NCBI GenBank assembly: GCA_947172415.1
Contig: OX359196.1
Coordinates: 5,450,901 to 5,514,900, forward strand
Source of the DNA: Chondrosia reniformis
Taxonomy: Eukaryota > Porifera > Demospongiae > Chondrillida > Chondrillidae
DNA: 64,000 nucleotides
Direction of reading: 5' to 3'
Every line of letters starts with the position of its first letter. Positions within the stretch are counted from its first letter, which is position 1. Positions 44,615 to 56,700 of the stretch are shown here, piece by piece. Position numbers and translations under genes: made by a program. The notes under the pieces are model-generated. The model saw only the letters and a list, made by a program, of their open reading frames with translations. It was not told the DNA's origin and made no database searches.

Positions 44615-46395
44615 ATGGCTTCCAAACAATTACAAGCGGCAGCACAGATCGTACAAGAACCTGATGCGTTGTATTCTGGTTGTCCCTCCGATACAGTATG
44701 TAAGGGTGAATAGGATGGCATTCCTAGCTCCTTATTATACCGAGGAGCTATGGAAGCAACCGCTATTACACACAATGTACATACCTGTAGTCGAGGATAG
44801 GGCGGGAAAAGGTGTGCGAAGGATGCCCCGGAAGGGAGATGTGCTTGCAGTTCAGCGGACAAGATGCGGAACAGAAATATATTGACATTCGAATGAATGC
44901 CGTGAAGAGAAAGATTTTAGTTTTGTCAGGAAAGGGTGGAGTTGGAAAGTCCAGTATTGCCTGTAACCTTGCTATAGCTCTGACAAGACTCTCTAAGAAG
45001 GTGATCTTTGCTAGGCAGCTACATGCAATTAGTTGTATAACTTGTGTTTCCATGGCAACCACCAATAGGTAGGTGTGGCTGACCTGGACATATGTGGCCC
45101 CAGTGTGCCAAGCATGATGGGAGTAGATGGAGGGAAGATAATATCTACTTCCTACGGGTGGCAGCCCTTGACCTCACCTCATGGTGGTGTAAAGGTCATG
45201 TCAGTTGGCAGTCTACTGGAGGACCAGGATTTGGCGTGAGCTTGTTTTTAGTAGCTACTAAGCTTAAGGTATCTGTACATTGTATTGTTACATTCTATGA
45301 CCCAATAGAGCAAAAGAAGAAAGGAAAGACTCCTGTATCCTCATCCAAAGCTCTCAGCAGGTTTAGTTCCCTATAGTTCTTTTTAATTTGTTACAGAATA
45401 GGCATAGCATGTAGGAAAATGGTGTATTGGTGAGCCATCCCTTCTGATGTACAGGCAGAGATTCCATTTCAACTTCTCTTCTTGTACACTCGTTACCTTG
45501 CTCAAGACCTCTAATAGTACTCTTTCCTTTATAGAGTTGTGTGGCGAGGGCCAAGAAAGACCGCTGTGGTCAAACGCTTTTTAAAGGATACCTTTTGGGG
45601 CAGACTAGATTATCTCATTTTTGATATCCTTGACCTGCTCACATGACTGTCATGTGATAGGCTAGATCTCATTCTGCCAGCCCATGGTTCCTTAACTATA
45701 GCACATACTCCCCCAGGTACATCTGATGAACACCTTACTGTAACTAAATTATTGATGACAGCTAAGCCAGAAGGGGTTGTCATAGTAACCACACCTCAAG
45801 AGGTTGCCTTGGCTACAATTAGAAAGGAGATTGACTTTTGCAGGAAAATGAACCTTCCAATTATAGGAATTATTGAGAATATGAGTGGTTACATGTGTCC
45901 GTGTTGTCAGGTTGGTACCTTTATACATGTCTCCCTAGATGTGTGTGCATTTTTGGTAAAGTCATATTATACATTGTTCTACTTGCTACGTTGAATGCTA
46001 ATGTGTTTCCTTTTAAAGTCAGGACTGTCCATTTGTGTACAGTCCTTGTAGCTTACTTATGTAGTTCTTTGTAGGAGTGGAGTGATGTATTTGGGGAGAT
46101 TGGCGGTACTGAGAAGCTAGCAAAGGAGTATGACATAAGCTTTTTGGGGAAGATTCCTCTTGATCCAGTGAGTCTAGAAATGTTCTCAATTATCCTTCAC
46201 TCTAGCTAAGCTTAGAGGGATTATTGCAAGTCTCATGTAAGCCAATGGTTTTCTCTTTGTAATCTCTTACAGAACCTTGTAGAGTGTTGTGAAAGAGGAG
46301 AGAGTGTATTCTCAAAAGCTCCCCACACATCTTCAGTTAATGCTCTAAAGATCTTAGCATGGTCACTGGACTCAAAGGACACATCTATTGCATAG
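44615..46395 (+). CDS. NUBP1: Cytosolic Fe-S cluster assembly factor NUBP1 (Nbp35)
   Basis: Seven exons (44615-44695, 44791-45000, 45069-45235, 45535-45623, 45705-45910, 46075-46167, 46273-46395) give 322 residues (human 320). This P-loop scaffold ATPase assembles 4Fe-4S clusters for cytosolic and nuclear proteins. The N-terminal cluster motif is present as C-X12-C-X2-C-X5-C (YSGCPSDT ... [11 protein letters not shown]); the usual first spacing is 13. The deviant Walker [47 protein letters not shown] and the C-terminal CPCC motif ([10 protein letters not shown]) follow. NUBP2 lacks the N-terminal cysteines, so NUBP1 is favoured. Intron 4 is an AT-AC U12 intron. An in-frame ATG at 44588 could add nine residues. 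Confidence 0.95.
45300..45425 (+). repeat. Interspersed repeat fragment (family shared with 54050-54320)
   Basis: The stretch from gagcaaaagaagaaagg through ctgtatcctcatcc, agctctcagcaggtttag and agaataggcatagcatgtag matches 54208-54310 at about 90 percent by eye. It lies in NUBP1 intron 3. Confidence 0.7.
45624..45704 (+). other. U12-type AT-AC intron in NUBP1
   Basis: The exon ends in ...TTTTTG, then ATATCCTTG (U12 AT-AC donor). A perfect branch site TTCCTTAAC is at 45688-45696. The intron ends CAC 9 nt after the branch A. Phase 1 joining restores [11 protein letters not shown] exactly. Length 81 nt. No GT-AG alternative keeps the frame. Confidence 0.92.
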
Positions 46396-46661
46396 GTGTC
46401 TCACCCTTAATTAGATCTAATGTATAGTTTTTATTTTATTTTTGTTTACTGAAGAACTGTTCAAGTTTGTACACTGTACAGGTACATATATAGCTCATTC
46501 AACTAATTGGTGAATGCATGCCATATGTGCCATTGTCTGCTAATGTTGAGACACTCAAATATTACAATTTCCATGCATACTCAGAAATTTTACAGTCACA
46601 ATCCGACCGGCGGAATACAGTACAACAAAGAGCAACTACAAGTTTGTCAAGTCTGTCACTT

Positions 46662-49600
46662 CTAAATCTCCTTCTGGAAGCTTCTCTTGAATCTGTTGGT
46701 GCATTGTACACAGATAGAATATTTCTTCTCCACAGTCTTCCTTCTGTAGATGCAGTAAGCAATCACAACTACCAAAAGAATGATTAGTATCAGGAACAAT
46801 GGAACCAGGACTCCAATGAGGATAGTGGCCCCCGGGCTAGTAACTACAAAGATACCACCCTCTGTTGTCTCTGCAATTATGAATCCATTGCTGTAGGTGC
46901 TAGGAACAGTTTGGAATTCTTCTCCCGGTCCAGTTGCATGAAGTGCACTTGCTGTACTGGCAAAGGCACTGGAGCTCAATTTTATAGCAACTCGCATCGG
47001 TTGACCTTCAATATCTGCATTTTGGTTGTCAACTACCACAACTCCGTCACTGATAACCTGAGTCATGTCCACATTCAAATTCAGATCTGAAACACCTTCA
47101 TCTGTTCCGTAGTGCACCAATGTGATTTGTGTAGCAGAAGTCAGAGTACCCTGTGGCACCTCTACATAATGACTGCAGGAGAGATGAAATTGTTCTGTCA
47201 ATAACAGCTACACACCCACAAAGCACAATCTGAGACATATATATGTAGCTATTACCTGTCACTGTATCTACCTATATACAATACAGCAATAAAAGCTACA
47301 CATAGGCCATCAAACACAATCAACAACTACCCATACACGCAAATCTTAATACCTACCCATTCAAAGAAACACTTCCTCCAGTAGCACCAATTCTAGCTTG
47401 AGCAATTGCTTGAGAGAGTACAACAATCTTTCCCTTTTGACTTCTGTTGGAAAAGTTGTTGTTCCTTGTGGACATGTAGTAGTACGTTCCTGGCTGTGTC
47501 ACCTTTCTAGCACCTAAATCAAAATATGTCCCAGCATCATCCAGCTCTGACATCTCTCCTCCCAGTTGCACTAAAGAAGGCATTCAAGAGGCTAAGTCAA
47601 CTGCACATGGATGTTAAAAACAGAGACTTAAAAAACGACTAAAACCTACTGTTGTCCAGTGTTGCCAAAGCCTGTCTATCCACTCTGTTCAGTCCGAGGA
47701 AAGGTTTTCCGGTCAGGAGTGCAGGGTATGAGTTACCCCACTGACCAAACTTCTCATCAACCGGGACAGCACTACCAGCTGTACCTTCTGCATAGTTTGA
47801 GTCTCTCAACAACACAACATTGGAGCGGTCAGTCCCTGCCAATCCTTGGCCGTCATTATTTCTAGGATTTGTGTTAGATCCTGTCCACCTAACAATAAAG
47901 GGCTACATTTAAACATTTTGAGTTATTTCCATTGCTGTGACCTACTGAATATGGACGTAGGCATCCCTCGAAGCTATCAATCTGTTGGGTACAAAATCAT
48001 ACTCGACTCCGGGGTACACTTGAACAATGTTCCCCCTCTTTCCTCTGACATTCAAGTTGTAGATGGTAGCCTCTTCTGGTATATCACTCGGCCTCTTTCT
48101 GACAGCAAAGCTGTGTGACCTGTCTTGGAAGGTACGACCAAACTGGGCTGTGTTGATGGCTAGCTGGAGTGAGAGCTTCTCGCCAACATCCACATCATCA
48201 ATAGTGTCAAAGATATCCACTTGGGGATTGTTTTCAAAAACATAGTCCCTCTAAAAGATGACAGTTGTCTTTCACAATCCATTCAACAAAATGTAACAGA
48301 AATGCATGTATTGCATACCTCAATTGCTTCTTCTGCAGTGAGATCAAACTGTGAATACACATCCAAATTAGCTACGTTTCTGGAAGGCCTTGTGTTGTTG
48401 TCAGAGCTGACTGCTCCATCCCAGGCTTGATAATCTGCCGTGGATATGTTGTAGCGCGCCCTCAGAACACAGTGCTCATGCTCCAAATCAGCAGGGATGG
48501 TCCAATTATAGGTGTTGGGGAAGCCCCCCATTCCATTACCAAGGTGATTATCTCTGCTCCACAGTGTTTCAACACATTCTGGTGGAGCCAGCCCTTCGGG
48601 TGGTGAAAATTCCAACCATTTTCCATTAAACTACATCAATACATCAGATATGCCACATATCACATAAACAGTTTCTAAGGGACTAGTTATACTATGTAAA
48701 GCACTGAGCCTTACCTCTTCACTTTCACATTCCTCTTGGTTGTTGGGAATTGCTTTTCTCCGAGTATTTAGATTTTTACGGAAATCTTCGTTTGGAATTA
48801 GACACTGGTATCTAGATTTAACATTCTGGCTTTCTGACCTATAGTAGTCACACCTGCTGGCATCACTGGTCAACACAGCAATATCCTGTGACAAAGCAAA
48901 TCATTGCACTGTAACACAGAGAACTCGTTGGGAGACACTTCTGTTTCAACTCACAATCCATGGGGTTGGATGCCAGTAAGGGTAGTAGTCACGCTCCTCA
49001 GGACATTCGTAACCACGGCGATTACCATTGGGATTCTGCCTCGTGTAGATAGAAGTCTCTCCTCTCAAATTCTAACAAATTTAATGATTATGTCATCACC
49101 GGTTGTTCTTAATTGACATACAGGGGTCTTGCTAACCTGGGATGCGGTGAATAGTCCCTTGTTTCGCTCCCTCAGTCGACATGTTATGTAATACTCATAA
49201 TTTTCATTCATCCCATGCCTAGAATATATTACGGAAGAGAGTGAACGGATAGCTAGACCCGCAAAATGGCCGCTCACTTACTCGATATCATTGTTACAGT
49301 CGTAGTTTTCACAATTGGCAAAATTATCTGGAATAGTCCTAACATATAGATGGAGACCAACGCAATGATTTCTGACTGATGATACACACATTATGAAACT
49401 TACCCCCTTGAAGCGCCATCCCTCAACTGGTCGTCACACATGTACTGGAATATGACCTCGCAGTGGTTGTTGGGGTCGCCACAAGAGTGCTGATTGGTCC
49501 ATTCGATGGAGAGGATAGAGCCGGAGTAGTAATACAGGCTACCAACATTGTAGCCACCGCGGTCGTTGTTCTGCGAATCAAACATCCTATAATGTGCGAT

Positions 49601-49821
49601 TGAAAGAATACAGTACTGTAGTAAGGCAACTACAGTTTACAGGTGTAAAATGTAACCAGAGAGAGAGAGAGGCGCCTCTTTACTCACCTATTTGCGTTGT
49701 TTCTGTTCCTCGAGTCCTCATCCAGACGATTGTTGGAACCTCTTGGATTGTGAAGGTACATATCGCCAAACGCTTGACTACCAAAGGCGATCACGTATAG
49801 AAGCGCGTAGATGTACTCCAT
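46662..49821 (-). CDS. DD3-3 family protein with C-terminal transmembrane anchor
   Basis: Eleven exons. It starts [20 protein letters not shown], a signal peptide, followed by the family signature [13 protein letters not shown]. Next are [117 protein letters not shown] and [18 protein letters not shown]. The protein is named after Dictyostelium DD3-3 and its function is unknown. The exon at 47170-46662 adds about 170 residues. It contains a predicted span ([20 protein letters not shown]) and a basic cytoplasmic tail ([12 protein letters not shown]). The divergent paralogue at 50065 lacks this part. Exon edges read: 49821-49688, 49586-49404, 49338-49282, 49218-49137, 49071-48955, 48885-48715, then about 48632-48320, 48251-47946, 47886-47649, 47570-47357. 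Confidence 0.85.
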
Positions 49822-50064
49822 GTTCTTCTCGATCAGATAACACAACCTAACCGCTGCCACTGAGAACCAAGAAAAACGCGAAGGAAATGCTACTCGAATC
49901 CTTCGGCCGATTATATGAGGCCAAAGTAGGTGTGCCTTCTCCTTATTTGGCTACGCCCATTTTTTGCCCAAATATAGTCGACTTTGGAGCTGAACTGAGG
50001 CAGGTAGAAATAGAACGCGCCAGCGGTTCCTCTGTACTGTAATAATCAGGGGACGACGGTAAAG
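49822..50064. promoter_or_regulatory. Divergent promoter between two DD3-3 paralogues
   Basis: 243 bp between the two start codons. The sequence ccgattatatgagg near 49908 is a weak TATA-like candidate for the minus-strand gene. The two first exons are similar, so the interval may mark the axis of an inverted duplication. Confidence 0.5.
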
Positions 50065-52521
50065 ATGAGAGAAAGAGGGAGCGCGTTTGTGTGTCTCAGT
50101 CTCCTTATACCATTTGTCTTTGGTGACGTGTACCTTCATAATCCTCGCGGAAGTAACAACAGGTTGAACGAGCGATCGGCAAACAGAGACAACGCTAACA
50201 GACTGTTTGATTCCCAGGTAGACTTTAATCCTTTAGCTGTAATGGCAAGAATAATTTATTTTTAAGTACTTTTACTTAGAATAACAACAGAGGCGGTTAT
50301 AATGCCGGAGATACAGAACCTGATGGGCAAGCTTTCAATAATGAAAAAGAAATCTACTACGAAAAGTATTTCATGAGCAGGGCGCAAGCCACTCCCGGGA
50401 CAAATAACGGTCAGTCTCTTCTCTTTATCGAGTGGACCAATCAACACGGTTGCGGGGGAAACGAGGACACCGACCCTCACAAGCTAAATTGCAACCTTGT
50501 GCTGCAGTTCATGTGCCAGGAGGGAGACGAGTCGGACAATGAAGGTATGGCAGTCTGCATACAGGATAATCAAAAGCTTCACCAGTTCTGTTTCTTTACA
50601 TTCAGCTTTCACAGTGGACTCAAAGAAGTTGTTCTTGCTGAGAAATGGCAACAACAGAAACACTCAGAATCATCAACCTCCTAACTCTCTGGATGATTTA
50701 GCAGCTGCACGTGATAATGTTGCTGCAAATCAGGTTCAAGCTACTAGAGGTCTACATGAGCCATATAGTTGGTATGATGACTGTTATGTCAGGGAGGCCA
50801 ATGGAGGTATGCACTACTACAGTAACTGCTAATGTTCCTTTGGCAAATAATTATGTGTGCTCTCTTCTTCCTATGAAGGCTTGTTCCTGGCTGATCAGAA
50901 TCTGGCAAATAACAAGTTTGGATATTCGTCTGCCATCTACACAAGGCAAAATCCCAATGGTAATCGCCGTGGTTACGAATGTCCTGAGGAGCGTGACTAC
51001 TACCCTTACTGGCATCCAACCCCATGGAGAGATATTGCTGTGTTTACAAGCAACACCTCACACTGTGGCATGTACAGAAGTGAGAGTCACAACGTCAAAC
51101 CCAAACATATTTGTTATGAGACTGGGAAGTCGTTCTCGAGATGGAACAATCAAGAAGATTGTGAAAATAATGGTGGTGAGTAAGATGGAGCAACTGTCCC
51201 CCAACTGCACATAAACTCTCCTTTACTGACCTTTAGGTGAATGGTTTGCACAATACAATTATCTTGAGATCCAGAACCTCAACCAACAACAGTGTGAAGA
51301 TACAGCCGATGGATTCACAAGGGTTTGGGCCAAAGCTAGGCCTTCAGAATCAGAAAGGTGTCTAGTGTTGCTAAAGGCACCAGATTGTAGGCAGGCTCCA
51401 TGGTCCAGGTCCAATCACCTTGGCAACGGACGAGATGGAGTGCCCCTTAACTACACATGGGTATTACCGTATTTTCCAAGCATGGAAACCCAGCGATGTG
51501 TGTTCCGCATAAGGTACAACATCTCCACTGATGACTATGATCCTTGGAACACAAACTCCAGTTATAACGAGTAAGTTTGAACTGAAAATGTTGTAGTGCG
51601 GTATGTGTGTTCATGTTGTGTAGAACTAATGTATTTTCTATATGCATCCTTAAATGTGGTGATACAGGTATTTGTAATGGATTGTGTCACCTTGTAGCAC
51701 CCATTTAAGTTGTAGGGTGAACTGTAAATGAACACCTTCAGTATTTGTGTGCTTCCTAAAATTCACATTGCCCTCTGTCCTTTAGGGAAAATGGAGGAGT
51801 GTCTCCCATTACACAAAACCCAAATGTTAACATTGGTTCTACCACTAACAAGCCTTTAAGACTAGCCATAAACACAGCACAATTTGGGCGTACATTCCAA
51901 GACAGATCCCACGTTTTCATCCTCAGAGCAAGACCTGTTGGACTTGAAGACACACGCATTTACAACTTGAATGTCAGAGGAAAGAGAGGCAACATTGTAC
52001 AGGTATATCCGGCAGTGGAATATGATTTTATTCCCAACAGACTGGAAATAAAGGAATCTGATGCTGTACACTTTCAGTGGACTGGCTCCAACACACATAA
52101 CAACGGTGCCCCTGGGGGTGATGGACAGACAGGAGATGCAGGTGAAGGGCAGGGCGGAACAGACCGAAGCAATATAGTCGAGACCCTTAATGAAACAGTA
52201 AACTATCCGATGCCGTGGCACATGAATACAATGTTCCAGAATGCACAAGTTCTCTGGACTTCTGGTTACCAGACTCCTTCAGCTCAGGATCTAGCTGTAT
52301 TCTTTGCAAGTGCTGGATACTTTCAGTGTATCAAGAACTCTGATTGTGGATCAGAATCTGTTGAAACAAAGACTGCACTAAATGTACTACTAAATAATGC
52401 TACACCGTCCTTTGAAGGAGCTGTTCTACGTTTTGCAGCTGGAAAGTATTATTATATTTGCACAAGAAACAATAACTTTACCAATCGCAGTCAAAAGGGA
52501 AGGATAATAGTGACTTCTTAA
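50065..52521 (+). CDS. DD3-3 family protein, secreted form
   Basis: It starts MRERGSAFVCLSLLIPFVFG, a signal peptide, then [20 protein letters not shown]. It continues with [141 protein letters not shown] and YYYICTRNNNFTNRSQKG. It ends RIIVTS with a stop, with no membrane anchor. Exons near 50065-50217, 50279-50543, 50605-50806, 50878-51178, 51238-51570 and 51786-52521. The last exon fuses what are three exons in the minus-strand paralogue, so introns were lost or gained after duplication. It also has a longer insert between the first blocks (acidic, GDESDNE). Function unknown. Confidence 0.86.
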
Positions 52522-53796
52522 TTATTGTACAATTCACTCGACAACTTTAATGCATTCATGTATGTATGTACTATATAGTAAATATTTTGTTTGTGTTTGT
52601 GTGCCTGCAGGTCAGGCAATTGTGTAGTAATTATTGCTTAATGAATGTGTATATTGTATTATGCCATTGAAGTATGTGTACCAATCAGCAAGTTGTATGT
52701 TGAACCAGCAACATATATATGGAACACAGTAGGTCTTTCAGTTTGATCTGCACTTGTCCAAGTACAGTTTCCTGCATGAGTTGAGTTACCTTTTATAGAA
52801 AAGGCATCTGATCAAGAGTGTATGATATAAGGGATCAAGGTATTCCCCTATAAGGAGGTGTGTGTGGCTGGATTACCTTGTATGTCAGGTGGCCAGAGTC
52901 ATGAGACTGGAGGATTATTACTCCCAAGTGTATTACAGTGGGAGGGGGGTGATGATTGGGGGAGTGACATACAGGAAGTAGCCCTAAATGGTAAAAATAA
53001 CTGTTAATACAACACCTTTGAATTAGCTGATTTGGTCATGCTGCTATGTAGCACCCCATAATGAGAACACTTTGACCTGTGCTGAAACAGCAGCTTTTAA
53101 ATGAACATACGTACAATTTGGCCTTTATTAGCTGCAATGTATTCATTGTATGAGAAGGTGTACTGGTAACTACTAGTGGTTCAAAGCATAATTCAAAGTA
53201 TGCTAAATAGCCATGAAAAGGAAACACTGCCTTGACACCTTCAATATGCAATGCCAACAATGTGTGACTTCAACTAACTGCGTTTTGACACTGACATCAC
53301 AAGCCCCTGTACGTATGTATACCTTGTTAGGTCAGACTAGGTTCACAAGTTAATATATGGCAAACTATTTGTTGTCTACAGACCATACTAATAGGAAACT
53401 AATTTATATACATTGTAATCAAATACAATTACACTAAAGGTCAGTTCCTTCTTCACAAGTTAATATATTTGTTGCAAAAGCTTGTATGGAACTCCAGCGT
53501 TAATGGTTTGCCACACTAATAAGGGAATTACCTGCATTACATTATAATCATATAAAGGTCCCTCCTTGAGAACATACACATGCTGTATCTTATCTCTGAA
53601 GCCTCCTTTATCTTATGCACCAGGTCACAACATATTGCACAAGCTGTAACAGATATATACCCACAAAATTCACTTTCTGAAAACACTTAGCAATTAATGT
53701 AGAATGTTTTAAAACATGTACAAATATGGTCATACATTTGGCTTCAGATTCTTTTGGGGGAAACAGAAAACATTAAAAACAGGATATTGCCATATG
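52522..53796. other. Intergenic region between convergent genes
   Basis: 1.3 kb of AT-rich DNA with no coding signal. It holds 3' UTR sequence of the DD3-3 gene on the left and the CDC123 gene on the right. Nothing else recognised. Confidence 0.5.
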
Positions 53797-56700
53797 TTAC
53801 TGAGATTGTTTATCGGGGTGCACTTCTTCTTCACTTGATGATTGCTCTAATTGTTGCTACGGAAACAACAGATTGACTAACAAGTAGTATATACATACAT
53901 ACATACCACATACACTGTGAAACACTTCTATTAGTTTAGTCATCTGGTCTTGTGTCGTAACATCAACAATATCCTACAGTAGAGGTAATGGAAGAATGTG
54001 TTTCAGAGCACGTGTTTGACAGATGTACATTGTTCAGTGGATAAGGAATAAACTGTATCCTCACCCAAAGCTTTATAGGGTTTCCTAAAGTTTAGCTTTA
54101 TTTGTATTTTTCCTATTAGATTTAGCATAGAGAGCCAAGGATTCAAAAAAGATCAAGAAAAAGACAAAGACTGATGAAGGATGGAATTCCCAGAAACAGG
54201 CCCAGTGGAGCAAAAGAAGAAAGAGAAGACTCTTGTATCCTCATCCCAAGCTATCAGCAGGTTTAGTCCCCTATAGTTCTCTTTTAATTTATCACAGAAT
54301 AGCATGTAGGTAAATGTTGTAATAGATTACTCATTGTTATCTATAGGAAAATGATGAATAGCTTATTCATCAAAAATATGAATTGCTTAAGACATTTCTT
54401 GCTAACTGTTCATAATAAAATTAGACAGACAGATTAAAAAGATATTTCTGCGTTAGACAAATGACCACTTCATAGAAACCACACCTTTCTATAAAGCATT
54501 AGTGGATTTTAAGTAAATATTTCAGAGGCAATCATCAATTGACAATGTGCAAAAAGACTCTGGGATGTTTTTGGATTCATAATTCATGTTTATACTTATG
54601 TTATGTGTGAATCTGTGAATCGGTAATTCAATTCAGCTAATGGAATTCTAAATATCCTGCTGTGAGTAACAAGAGTTCTGTGATGTTGAATGTAATACTA
54701 TCCATACAGTGGTGATACTCCCAGGTGAACCGTTCAATGGCTACTGACCTGTGGCACTCTCAGACAACTCAGGTCTGAAGAGTAGATCCCCTTTTGCTCA
54801 GTCAGGACTCTTACATCTGTGTCTGGGACTCCTCCCACTTGCCACGCCTTTAGCTCCTCCCATGAATATAAAAGGCTGTCAGTCATTTCATGAAAAGGAT
54901 TAAAGTCAACAAGAAGGGGTTTACCCTTTTAATGAGAAATAATCACTATAACACCACATCTACCAATCCAACTACATTATAACAGTACCTTAGCATTTCT
55001 GTAAACATCAAATACATCTAAAAAGAATTACAGAGAATGCTTTACAGAAGGAATAGTAGACAAAAAATACTCACAAGAAGGGAGAGGAAATTTGTGATTA
55101 ATAACTTGGTGGTAGAACCCTGCTATTTCCTTCTTAATTGTATTCATATCTTGAACTAAATGGCTATAGAAGACAGTGGTATTCCTCTGGCATATTGCTG
55201 GATATGGGAGAGTAAAACCCTGCTAATTAGGTGTTATATGCTAGACATTGAACTAACAGACCAATTAGAGAATGATCCTTAACAAAACACCTGAATTCTC
55301 CACTTGGATGGATCGGTACCCATTTTCTTAGACAGAGCTGGAATGAATATGAACAATTTAAAAATGGAAACTTTTTATTAGTGAACACTACTCTTCAAAA
55401 ACCAACAGTAATTTATAAAGTATCACATGACTTAAGAAGATGTAAGAGCAACTCATTGCAAACTAACAGTTTATCAATTACTGATCTACTAGAGACCCCA
55501 GGATACCCCAGGATACCTTTAGATGCCTATCTCACCAGCATACCTATCAGAACTATCAAGGTGCCATCAAGGTGTGAAGGAAGAACTATCAAAGTGCCAT
55601 CAAGGTGTGAAGGAAGAACTATCAAAGTGCCATCAAAGTGTGAAGGAAGAACTATCAAAGTGCCATCAAGGTGTGAAGGAAGAACTATCAAAGTGCCATC
55701 AAAGTGTGAAGGAAGAACTACATAGCACTGGTACTGATTCACATTACAGTTTTACCAATTTAGGAGGTGTTTGGATATAGCTAATTGATTTGACACACTA
55801 ACCAGCCAATAGCAAGAGATGTACAGCATTACTGACCTGATAGCAGATTGGTTGACATTTATCTTTGCTGCAGTATTCGTAACTATTTAGGTCAGATAAC
55901 AAAAAATACCTTTAATATTAGTCAGCAATGTCTGACACACATTATTAACAGTTACACTCTAGTAATGGTGCACTGAAATATATTACACTTACTGTCTAAC
56001 AATATTATACTTACACTCTAGTAATATAAAACATATAATACTTACACTCTAGTAATATCATGCTGTATAAAACATATAATACTTACACTCTAGTAATATC
56101 ATGCTGTATAAAACATATAATACTTACACTCTAGTAATATCATGCTGTATAAAACATATAATATTTACACTCTAGTAATATCATGCTGTATAAAACATAT
56201 AATACTTACACTCTAGTAATATCATGCATATAATACTTACACTCTAGTAATATCATGCTGTATAAAGTCAGAACATTTCAATAACAAATATACATCTGAA
56301 GGAGAAGTACACTTCAAGGTGTTGTCAGGACAAACCCAGGTTGCATCCTACAGTAGCACCAAAGGTATTGGATTAAAAGCAGCTCCACTTAACCTTTAAC
56401 CTCTGACCTTTGGCACACTCCAATTTAACTTTGGAACTGCAGCTCCTCCTAGCCTTTGAATTCCTTCGCCTATAGCAGCAGTGAGCAATGGAAAGGATGG
56501 AGGGGTCTGCAGAATGACAGAATCATACAGTGTGGATCCTCTTCACTGACTTCATATTCCCTACCTCATCATCACCCTCCTCCTCGTCACTCCAAGACAC
56601 ATGACTGTCAGTGCTGCTGGTAGACGTCCGTCTCCCTCTGTCAGGGACAGGGAAGGAACATCTACAGGAGGAGGACGTAGAGGTGACCACCTGTCACACT

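Noticed and set aside
55381-55780. Repeat protein with [11 protein letters not shown] units
   Set aside because: It is open in several frames on both strands and lies in a CDC123 intron; it is a minisatellite.
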